From Kitasatospora sp. SolWspMP-SS2h (lineage in GTDB: Bacteria; Actinomycetota; Actinomycetes; Streptomycetales; Streptomycetaceae): 57,303 nucleotides of DNA. Below the pieces are notes generated by a model that saw nothing but the letters and a program-made list of their open reading frames with translations, searched no databases and was not told where the DNA came from. Location of the stretch: NCBI RefSeq assembly GCF_003259315.1, contig NZ_QLLT01000039.1, forward strand, positions 1-57,303, given 5' to 3'. The stretch's first letter is position 1; each line of letters opens with the position of its first letter. Position numbers and translations under genes: made by a program. Positions 50,817-57,303 of this stretch are shown in pieces.

Positions 50817-50836
50817 TTGCTACCTGCGGGTAGCAA
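50817..50836. promoter_or_regulatory. Perfect operator dyad upstream of the acyl-CoA ligase gene
   Basis: TTGCTACC-TGCG-GGTAGCAA, 28 nt before the start codon. The size and position fit a TetR-type fatty-acid or acyl-CoA-responsive repressor; no such regulator gene is adjacent. Confidence 0.7.
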
Positions 50837-50863
50837 CGTGCCGGCCGGTCAAGGAGGACCCGC

Positions 50864-52534
50864 GTGTACAGCACGATGCAGGACGTTCCGCTCACGGTTG
50901 CCCGGATTCTGCAGCACGGCTCCACCATCCACGGCCGGTCGACCGTCACCACCTGGACCGAGGACGGCCCGGTGGTGCGGACCTTCGCCGAGATCGGTGC
51001 CCGGGCCGGACAGCTCGCCCACGCCCTCCGCGACGAGCTCGGGGTGACGGACGGGAGCGTCGTGGCGACGCTGATGTGGAACAACACCGAGCACCAGGAG
51101 GCGTACCTGGCCATACCGTCCATGGGCGCGGTGCTGCACACCCTGAACCTGCGGCTGCCCGCGCACCAGCTGGTCTACATCGTCAAGCACGCCGCGGACC
51201 GGGTGATCATCGTCAACGGCACGGTGCTCCCGCTGCTGGCCGCCGTGCTGCCGCAGCTGGCCGGGACGGTCGAGCACATCGTGGTGTCCGGGGCGTACGA
51301 CCCGGCGCTGCTGGCCGGGTTCGACGGGACGGTGCACGAGTACGAGGCGCTGATCGCCGGGCGGCCGGCCGACTACCCGTGGCAGACCGACATCGACGAG
51401 AAGCAGGCCGCCGCGCTCTGCTACACCTCCGGCACCACCGGCGACCCCAAGGGCGTGGTCTACAGCCACCGCTCGATCTACCTGCACTCGATGCAGATCA
51501 TCGCCGCCTCCAGCTTCGGCCTGACCGCCCGCGACACCGTGCTGCCGGTCGTGCCGATGTTCCACGTCAACGCCTGGGGCATCCCGCACGCGGCGTTCAT
51601 GACCGGTTCGAGCCTGCTGATGCCGGACCGCTTCCTGCAGCCCAAGCCGCTCGCCGAGATGATCGACCGGGTCAAGCCGACCTTCGGCGCGGCCGTCCCG
51701 ACCATCTGGACCGGCCTGCTGGACGAGCTGGACGCTGGCGACTACGACACCTCCGCCCTGGAGACCGTCGTCATCGGCGGTTCGGCCTGTCCGCCCGCGC
51801 TGATGCGGGCCTTCCAGGAGCGGCACGGCATCCGGGTGATCCACGCCTGGGGCATGACCGAGACCTCCCCGCTGGGCACCGTCGCGCACCCGCCCGCCGG
51901 CGTCACCGGCGAGGACGAGTGGGCGTACCGGGTCACCCAGGGCGTCTTCCCGGCCTCCGTCCAGGCGCGGCTGATCGGCCCCGGCGGCGAGCCGGTGCCG
52001 CACGACGGCACCGCCGAGGGCGAGCTGGAGGTGCGCGGGCCGTGGATCGCCGCGGCGTACTTCGGCGGCGCGGGCCACGAGGCCGAGTCCCCCGAGGACA
52101 AGTTCAGCCCGGACGGCTGGCTGCGCACCGGCGACGTCGGCACCATCACCGCCGACGGCTACCTGACCCTCACCGACCGGGCCAAGGACGTGATCAAGTC
52201 CGGTGGCGAGTGGATCAGTTCGGTCGCGCTGGAGAACCACCTGATGGCGCACCCCGAGGTCGCCGAGGCCGCGGTGGTGGCCGTCCCGGACGAGAAGTGG
52301 GGCGAGCGCCCGCTGGCCACCGTGGTGCTGCGGCCCGGCGCCACGGCCGGTCTGCCCGAGCTGCGGGCCTTCCTGGCCGAACGGGTCGCCTCCTGGCAGC
52401 TGCCGGAGCGCTGGTCGCTGATCGAGTCGGTGCCGAAGACCTCGGTCGGCAAGTTCGACAAGAAGGTGATCCGGGCGGACTACGCGGCGGAGCGCCTCGA
52501 CGTGACGGTGCTCGGCAAGGCCGACAGGAGCTGA
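50864..52534 (+). CDS. Medium/long-chain fatty-acid-CoA ligase
   Basis: A 556-aa ANL-superfamily enzyme that activates a fatty acid with ATP and joins it to CoA. The AMP-binding motif CYTSGTTGDPKGVVYSH, the motif GWLRTGDVGTITADGYLTLT and the catalytic Lys region KTSVGKFDKKVIR are intact. It starts at a GTG at 50864 with AGGAGG 5 nt upstream. It is a single gene with its own perfect operator. Confidence 0.95.
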   Translation: MYSTMQDVPLTVARILQHGSTIHGRSTVTTWTEDGPVVRTFAEIGARAGQLAHALRDELGVTDGSVVATLMWNNTEHQEAYLAIPSMGAVLHTLNLRLPAHQLVYIVKHAADRVIIVNGTVLPLLAAVLPQLAGTVEHIVVSGAYDPALLAGFDGTVHEYEALIAGRPADYPWQTDIDEKQAAALCYTSGTTGDPKGVVYSHRSIYLHSMQIIAASSFGLTARDTVLPVVPMFHVNAWGIPHAAFMTGSSLLMPDRFLQPKPLAEMIDRVKPTFGAAVPTIWTGLLDELDAGDYDTSALETVVIGGSACPPALMRAFQERHGIRVIHAWGMTETSPLGTVAHPPAGVTGEDEWAYRVTQGVFPASVQARLIGPGGEPVPHDGTAEGELEVRGPWIAAAYFGGAGHEAESPEDKFSPDGWLRTGDVGTITADGYLTLTDRAKDVIKSGGEWISSVALENHLMAHPEVAEAAVVAVPDEKWGERPLATVVLRPGATAGLPELRAFLAERVASWQLPERWSLIESVPKTSVGKFDKKVIRADYAAERLDVTVLGKADRS

Positions 52535-52577
52535 CGCCGGACGGCCCTCCTCGGGAAGCTCGGGTGGCCGGGTGGGA

Positions 52578-52594
52578 ATACCCCCTGGGGGTAT
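52578..52594. promoter_or_regulatory. CsoR-type copper operator
   Basis: ATACCCCC-T-GGGGGTAT, a perfect 17-nt dyad matching the GC-cored, TAT-flanked sites of the copper(I) repressor CsoR. It lies 52 nt before the His-rich gene at 52646. Confidence 0.75.
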
Positions 52595-52645
52595 GGCGTT
52601 CCTTGCGGTCGGAGGAACCCACCGGTTCGGACGAGGAGGGCCGTC

Positions 52646-53191
52646 ATGGAGCACGACGCGCACCACGGGCACGCGCACCACGCGCACGCGCAGCACGCCC
52701 CGCACCACGCGCAGCACGCCCCGCACACGCACCCCGGGCACGGCGGCGGTGGCGGCGGCAGCGGCTGGCGCACCGCCGCGCAGGCGACCCTGCACTGCCT
52801 GACCGGCTGCGCCATCGGCGAGGTGCTCGGTCAGGTGATCGGCGTCGGCCTCGGCCTGCACAACGGCGCGACCGTGGTGCTGTCCACCGCGCTCGCCTTC
52901 GTGTTCGGCTACGCGTTGACCATGCGGGGCGTGCGGAAGGCCGGTCTGCCCTTCCGGGCCGCGCTGAAGGTCGCGCTGGCCGCCGACACCGTGTCGATCA
53001 TCGTCATGGAACTGATCGACAACGGCGTCATGGTGACCGTTCCCGGGGCGATGGACGCGGGTCTCGGCCAGGCGCTGTTCTGGGCGTCGCTGGCCGGCTC
53101 CCTGGTGCTGGCCTTCCTGGTCACCGTCCCGGTCAACCGCTGGCTGATCGGCCGCGGCCGTGGCCACGCGGTGGTCCACGCCTACCACTGA
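52646..53191 (+). CDS. His-rich DUF4396 membrane protein, probably copper-responsive
   Basis: 181 aa. The first 32 residues hold about 13 His in HAHHAHAQHAPHHAQ-like units, then a Gly run, then a DUF4396 domain with four membrane helices (TLHCLTGCAIGEVLGQVIG, VVLSTALAFVFGYALTMRG, and two later). The TLHCLTGC Cys pair and later Met/His (IVMELIDNGVM) are possible metal sites. The upstream CsoR operator strongly suggests induction by copper. It could bind, store or move copper; DUF4396 has no established role. Confidence 0.85.
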   Translation: MEHDAHHGHAHHAHAQHAPHHAQHAPHTHPGHGGGGGGSGWRTAAQATLHCLTGCAIGEVLGQVIGVGLGLHNGATVVLSTALAFVFGYALTMRGVRKAGLPFRAALKVALAADTVSIIVMELIDNGVMVTVPGAMDAGLGQALFWASLAGSLVLAFLVTVPVNRWLIGRGRGHAVVHAYH

Positions 53192-53337
53192 CCCCGGCCG
53201 CCGCCCCGGCCGCCCGCCCCCGGCCGCTCGGCGCCCGGCGGCGGCGGTGTTGCCGGTGACCGGCCCGTCGGCACCGTCGACCGCCACCAAGTGCCGGACG
53301 CCGGCCGGGCCTCCCGGGGAAGGCGGTTGACGGTACG

Positions 53338-56300
53338 TCAGAAGGAGGTGCTGCTACCCGCCCCCGCGAACTGGCCCAACGCGCCGATCCTGGCCAGCAG
53401 TTCGACGATCCGGCCCTGCACGTCCTCGGTGGTGGAGCGCTCGGCGAGGAACAGCACGTTCTCGCCGGTGCGCAGCCCGGCCCGGGCCTGCGGGTCCAGG
53501 TCGGCCGAGGTGTAGACGACCAGCGGGGTGCGGTGCAGGCGGTCGTTGGCGCGCAGCCAGTCGAGCAGCCCGAGGTTGCGGCGCTCGATCCGCTGGAGGT
53601 CCAGCACCACCAGGTTCGGCTGGAGGCTGCTGGCCCGTGCCACCGCCTCGTTCTCGTCGGCGGCGTGCTCGACGTGCATGCCGCGCCGCTCCAGGCTGGC
53701 CACCAGCGCCGCCGCGACCTCCGGGTCGGACTCCACCAGCAGCACCCGGGCCGCGTGGTTCTCGCCGTCCCGGGGCGCGAGCGCCCGCAGCAGCACCGCC
53801 GGGTCGGCGCCGTACGCGGCGTCCCGGGTGGCCTGGCCGAGACCGGCGGCCAGCAGCACCGGCACCCGCCCGGCCAGCGCGGCGGTGCGCAGCGACTGCA
53901 GCGCGGTACGGGTGATCGGGCCGGTCAGCGGGTCGACGAACAGCGCGGCGGGGGCCTGCGGCACCTGCGCGTCCACCTCCTCGCGGGAGGCGACGACGAC
54001 CGGCTGGAAGCCCCGGGTCTCCAGCGCGCCCCGGGTGGACGGGTCGGGCTCGGGCCACACCAGCAGCGGGCGCGGGCCGTCCTGCGGGAGGTCCCTGGCC
54101 CGGGCGAGTTCGGCCATCGGCCGGGGCGGGGTGCGCCCCTCGACGGGTGCGCCGCCCGGTCCGCCGGGCAGCGCCAGGGCCGCCCCGGGGCCGCCGCCCT
54201 CGCCGGGCCCGCCCTGCGGGGCCGTCCCGCCCAGGCGCTGGCCGTTCAGCAGGACGGGGTCGACCGCGGACGGGCCGCTCCCGCCGACGGGCAGCGCGTT
54301 CTGGGCGGGTGCCTGGCCCGGCACCGGAGCGCCGGGGAACGCGGCCGGGAAACCGCCCACCGGCCGCGGCGGCAGCAGCTCGCCCAGCCCGCTGCCGACC
54401 GGCTCGGGGGCCTGCGGGGCGGCGTCCGCCCCGGCGGGCAGCGCCGCGGCGGCGGGGCGGGCGACCTCCAGCGCGCCGTTCGACGGCCCGGCGTCCGGCC
54501 CCCCGGCGTCCGGAACACCGGAGCCCGAAGCACCGGAGCCCGAAGCACCGGCACTCGGTGCCGGGACGGTCGGCGGGACCGGCGGAACCGGCGGGACCGC
54601 TGGGACCGGGTCGGTGGCGGGGACGGGCGGCAGGACCGCCGTGACCTCCTCCGCGCTCTGGGCGGTGTCGGCGGGCAGCGCGAGCCGCCGCCGGCGTCCG
54701 GTGGGCTGGGCGGTCGGGGTGACCGGCTCCGGGGTGGTGGCCGCCAGCGCGCTCTCCAGGCCCGGGTAGACGGGCGTCCCGGGGTCGGGGACGCCGGGGA
54801 TGCGCAGCGCCCCGGAGCTGTCGCCGGGCGCGGCCTGCGCGGCGGCCCGGCGGGCCCGCCGCCCGGAGCGGGCGCCGCCCTCGGGGTTCTCGGCCGGTCC
54901 GAGGGCGATCGCGCCGCCGCCGGAGGTGTCGTCGGCGGCCGGCCCGGCGCCGAGCGCGATCGGCCCGCGCGGGGCCTGCTGCTCCGCCGCGTCCCGGACC
55001 TCGCGCGCCTCGGCGGCCCGGGCCCGGCGGCGGCCGGAGCCCTGGGTGTCGTCGGCGCGCGCGGCGCTCGGAGCCGCCGGGTCGCCCGGCGCCCCGCCCT
55101 CGGCCGGACGCGATCCGTCCGGAGCGTCCGGACCCCCCGGACCGGCCTGCCCGGGCAGGTCCGGGATCATCGCGGTGTCGGAGTCCTTGGGGACGTGCTG
55201 CTGCCTGTCCGGCCCGCCGGACGCGTCGCCGTCGGGGTCGAGCGGCAGTTCCACCACGTAGGTGGCGCCGCCCCCGTCGGGCAGGTCGTGGCGCTGGAGC
55301 ACGCCGCCGTGCCGCTGGACGGCGGCCCGGGCGATCGGCAGGTGCACGGCGCTGGAGCTGCGGGCGGGGCCGCGCACCTCGATCCGGGCGACGTCGCCGC
55401 GCCGGGCGGCGGCCAGCACCACCATCGGGGGCTGTTCGCCGGCCGGCGCGGGCCCGGCGAACGAGGTCCCGGCGGGGCCCTCGCCCTCGGCCCGGGCCGG
55501 CCCGGGGGCGGGCGTGACGCCGCTGACGTCGGCCACCAGGTGGGCGAGCGCCCGGGCGAGCCGCTCGCGGTCGGCGAGCACCTTCACGGCGGCGGCGTGC
55601 ACCGAGTAGCGGACCCGGCCGGGCCCGACGAGTTCCCCGGCCCGGTCGACGGCGAGCTGCACGACCTCGTCCAGGCCGACCCGCTCGCGGTCGAGGGACG
55701 CCTTGCCGCGGTCGGCGGCGGCCTCGAAGCGCTGGTGCTCCAGCACGCCGTCGATCAGCTTCCCGAACCGGCCGCACTCGTCGGCGAGCCGGCGCAGCGT
55801 CCAGTTGGCCTCGGGCCAGAGCTGACCGGCGGGGTCGGCGGCCAGCGCGTCGATCCGGCCGCGCAGCGCGGTGAGCGCCCCGCCGAGTTCGCTCTCCAGG
55901 ACGGCGGTGAGGTGCTCGTTGCGGGCGGCGAGGGCGAGTTCGCGGGTGCGGTCGGTGAAGGTCATCACCGCGCCGACCAGCTGTTCGCCGTCCCGGACGG
56001 GGGCGGTGGTCAGGTCGACGGTGACCGGCCGGCCGTCCTTGCGCCACAGCACGGTGTCGCGGATCCGGTGCTTGCGGCCGGAGTGCAGGGTGTCCACCAG
56101 CGCGGAGCTCTCGGCGGCGAGCGGGCTGCCGTCGGGCTGCGAGTGCTGGATCAGCGGGTGCAGCTCGCGGCCGCCGAGCTCGCTGGCCCGGAAGTCCAGG
56201 ATGTGCGCGGCAGCCGGGTTGACCAGCACCACGCGGCCCTCCAGGTCGACGCCGAGGACGCCCTCGGCGGCGGCGCGCAGGATCATCTCGGTCTGCTTGT

Positions 56301-56745
56301 GCTGGCGGCGCAGCTCGGACTCCACGCCGAGCCGGGCCGACATGTCGCGGACCAGGAGCAGCAGCAGCCCCTGGTCGTTGGTGTTGAAGGACAGGAAGCC
56401 GTGCGCCTCCCCGCCGCCCTCGTCGGTGAAGTCGTTCCCGGACACCTCGACGGTGAAGGCGGTGCCGTCGGTGCGCCGTGCGGTCATTCGGACCGGTCGG
56501 TCCAGGCTCTCGGTCTCGCTCGCGGGGGGCCGCATGGAACCGGGGATCCGACTGGGGTCGAACTCCGGCAGCAGGTCCAGCACGCCCATGCCGACCAGCG
56601 AGGTGCCGGGTGCCTGCAGGCTCTCCACGGCGGCCTTGTTGACGTCGACCACGGTGCCGTTGCTGTTCACCAGCAGCAGCGGTTCGGGCAGTGCATCGAG
56701 TATCGCGGCGAGGCGAGCAGCGCCTCGGGTCGGCCTGCTGCTCAC
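53338..56745 (-). CDS. Large PAS-PAS-pseudokinase-receiver protein
   Basis: 1135 aa. Order: PAS (about 12-120, LLLVNSNGTVVDVNKAAVES), PAS (about 145-260, VDLEGRVVLVNPAAAHILDF), a histidine-kinase-like core (about 265-485), a disordered Pro/Ala/Gly linker of about 400 residues, a degenerate receiver-like domain (about 900-1005) and a receiver (about 1010-1125). In the kinase core the H box reads ESELGGALTAL in place of SHELRTPLTAL, so the His is Ser. The N box (LARALAHLVADVSGVTP) and G boxes are also degraded. The last receiver keeps LVESD, VVLDLQ and VYTSAD but lacks the usual Lys. I chose the GTG at 56745 (AGGAG 10 nt upstream) over 56763. Confidence 0.85.
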   Translation of the reverse strand: MSSRPTRGAARLAAILDALPEPLLLVNSNGTVVDVNKAAVESLQAPGTSLVGMGVLDLLPEFDPSRIPGSMRPPASETESLDRPVRMTARRTDGTAFTVEVSGNDFTDEGGGEAHGFLSFNTNDQGLLLLLVRDMSARLGVESELRRQHKQTEMILRAAAEGVLGVDLEGRVVLVNPAAAHILDFRASELGGRELHPLIQHSQPDGSPLAAESSALVDTLHSGRKHRIRDTVLWRKDGRPVTVDLTTAPVRDGEQLVGAVMTFTDRTRELALAARNEHLTAVLESELGGALTALRGRIDALAADPAGQLWPEANWTLRRLADECGRFGKLIDGVLEHQRFEAAADRGKASLDRERVGLDEVVQLAVDRAGELVGPGRVRYSVHAAAVKVLADRERLARALAHLVADVSGVTPAPGPARAEGEGPAGTSFAGPAPAGEQPPMVVLAAARRGDVARIEVRGPARSSSAVHLPIARAAVQRHGGVLQRHDLPDGGGATYVVELPLDPDGDASGGPDRQQHVPKDSDTAMIPDLPGQAGPGGPDAPDGSRPAEGGAPGDPAAPSAARADDTQGSGRRRARAAEAREVRDAAEQQAPRGPIALGAGPAADDTSGGGAIALGPAENPEGGARSGRRARRAAAQAAPGDSSGALRIPGVPDPGTPVYPGLESALAATTPEPVTPTAQPTGRRRRLALPADTAQSAEEVTAVLPPVPATDPVPAVPPVPPVPPTVPAPSAGASGSGASGSGVPDAGGPDAGPSNGALEVARPAAAALPAGADAAPQAPEPVGSGLGELLPPRPVGGFPAAFPGAPVPGQAPAQNALPVGGSGPSAVDPVLLNGQRLGGTAPQGGPGEGGGPGAALALPGGPGGAPVEGRTPPRPMAELARARDLPQDGPRPLLVWPEPDPSTRGALETRGFQPVVVASREEVDAQVPQAPAALFVDPLTGPITRTALQSLRTAALAGRVPVLLAAGLGQATRDAAYGADPAVLLRALAPRDGENHAARVLLVESDPEVAAALVASLERRGMHVEHAADENEAVARASSLQPNLVVLDLQRIERRNLGLLDWLRANDRLHRTPLVVYTSADLDPQARAGLRTGENVLFLAERSTTEDVQGRIVELLARIGALGQFAGAGSSTSF

Positions 56746-56946
56746 GTCGACAGGTCTCCTCACGGCTTCGTGCCGCCGCTGCGACGGGCGGCTCTGGCTC
56801 TCCTCGGAGAGGGAAGTATCTCATTCTTCTTTGCGCCGTGGACGACCCGGCCAGTATCGTTGTGGTGGTTGGTGCCGGGGCCGTCGGCTGTGGCATCATC
56901 GCAGTCGCACGGAACGCGCCGGAGTGCCGGTGGTGGTCCGGCTGTT

Positions 56947-57037
56947 GGAGGCGTCGCCTAGTCCGGTCTATGGCGCCGCACTGCTAATGCGGTTTGGGCT
57001 TTACCGTCCATCGAGGGTTCAAATCCCTCCGCCTCCG
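56947..57037 (+). tRNA. tRNA-Ser(GCT)
   Basis: Acceptor stem GGAGGCG / CGCCTCC, anticodon loop CTGCTAA (anticodon GCT), long variable arm, T loop TTCAAAT. CCA is not encoded. Confidence 0.96.
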
Positions 57038-57044
57038 CTCACCG

Positions 57045-57077
57045 GGAGCCCCGTCGGTCACTGACCGGCGGGGCTCC
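57045..57077 (+). terminator. Terminator after tRNA-Ser(GCT)
   Basis: GGAGCCCCG / CGGGGCTCC outer stem with an inner CGGTCA-C-TGACCG stem, 7 nt after the tRNA. Confidence 0.8.
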
Positions 57078-57143
57078 TGCGTCGTCCGGGTCCGGCGCGG
57101 TCCGGGCCCTCGCCGCCGGGTCGCCGGGTCGTCGGCAATCGAT

Positions 57144-57172
57144 TTCGCCCCAGGTCGACGGTCATGTAATGT
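57144..57172 (+). promoter_or_regulatory. Promoter of tRNA-Arg
   Basis: TTCGCC, a 17-nt spacer and TAATGT (with a TG just before), 39 nt upstream of the tRNA 5' end. Confidence 0.55.
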
Positions 57173-57211
57173 TGTCCCCGCACCGCCCAGGAGGCCAGTC
57201 CGCCGGGGCGA

Positions 57212-57287
57212 GCGCTCATAGCTCAACGGATAGAGCACTTGACTACGGATCAAGAGGTTGCAGGTTCGAATCCTGCTGAGCGCACCA
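57212..57287 (+). tRNA. tRNA-Arg(ACG)
   Basis: Acceptor stem GCGCTCA / TGAGCGC, anticodon loop CTACGGA (anticodon ACG), T arm GCAGG-TTCGAAT-CCTGC, and an encoded CCA end. Confidence 0.97.
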
Positions 57288-57303
57288 AACTCCGCTCGCG
57301 GCT

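Noticed and set aside
53533..56961. 1142-codon open frame on + opposite the PAS/receiver protein
   Set aside because: Same reason: a shadow produced by high GC; it also runs into the tRNA-Ser gene.
1..57303. CRISPR arrays and insertion sequences
   Set aside because: No regularly spaced repeats of 25-40 nt and no transposase-like protein were found.

Overview
This is very GC-rich DNA with strong GC bias at third codon positions and many GTG and TTG starts. The gene content is typical of a large-genome actinomycete: a conservon, SARP and ROK regulators, ECF sigma factors, DUF742 and roadblock proteins, and an ABBA prenyltransferase. A Streptomyces or Kitasatospora chromosome is the best guess. 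No replication genes and no CRISPR array were seen, and the only mobile-element trace is at the left edge.

Layout. (1) 1-2400: a decayed integrated-element border. It holds a tyrosine integrase broken twice, a 44-nt tRNA-Gly 3' fragment (attachment-site relic) with the tRNA's original terminator, and an oxidoreductase that has lost its middle. (2) 2535-14579: a likely small specialised-metabolite locus. It has an MFS exporter, an XRE-SARP-NB-ARC regulator, a flavin monooxygenase, a tryptophan/indole ABBA prenyltransferase, a CYP157-like P450 without the ExxR motif, and a complete conservon (cvnD, C, B, A) in one overlapping run with the P450. (3) 15071-21682: a deleted hydrolase remnant, an LCP cell-wall ligase, and a xylose-type ABC importer (xylFGH) next to a ROK repressor. 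(4) 21743-28948: a regulator-rich stretch with an ECF42-type sigma and its DGPF partner, MerR plus thioredoxin, a membrane protein with a MarR gene and a perfect operator, an F420/PPOX enzyme, a TipA-like MerR, a GlxA-type AraC regulator, and a 26-codon basic peptide gene. (5) 29044-42232: mostly conserved housekeeping genes (aminopeptidase P, GAF-SpoIIE phosphatase, prim-pol protein, SEC-C protein, anti-sigma-like ATPase, GDPD, TetR/oxidoreductase pair). A TPP riboswitch controls a CytX-type HMP transporter, followed by an HtrA protease and tRNA-Ser(TGA). (6) 42290-57303: an HTH/coiled-coil/receiver protein, an XRE regulator with a small membrane partner, a GlcD-like oxidase, a small secreted protein, an EamA transporter, a DUF1906 protein, an acyl-CoA ligase with a perfect operator, a CsoR-type copper operator before a His-rich DUF4396 protein, a large PAS/pseudokinase/receiver protein, tRNA-Ser(GCT) and tRNA-Arg(ACG).

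How it fits together. The most interesting unit is the 2.5-14.6 kb locus. A prenyltransferase next to a flavin monooxygenase resembles the known prenyl-indole loci of Streptomyces. Here the pair sits beside a conservon, a G-protein-coupled-receptor-like signalling module, whose P450 is the atypical ExxR-lacking kind. A SARP regulator and an exporter flank the set. Function is inferred from protein families and gene order only; no search or alignment could be run.
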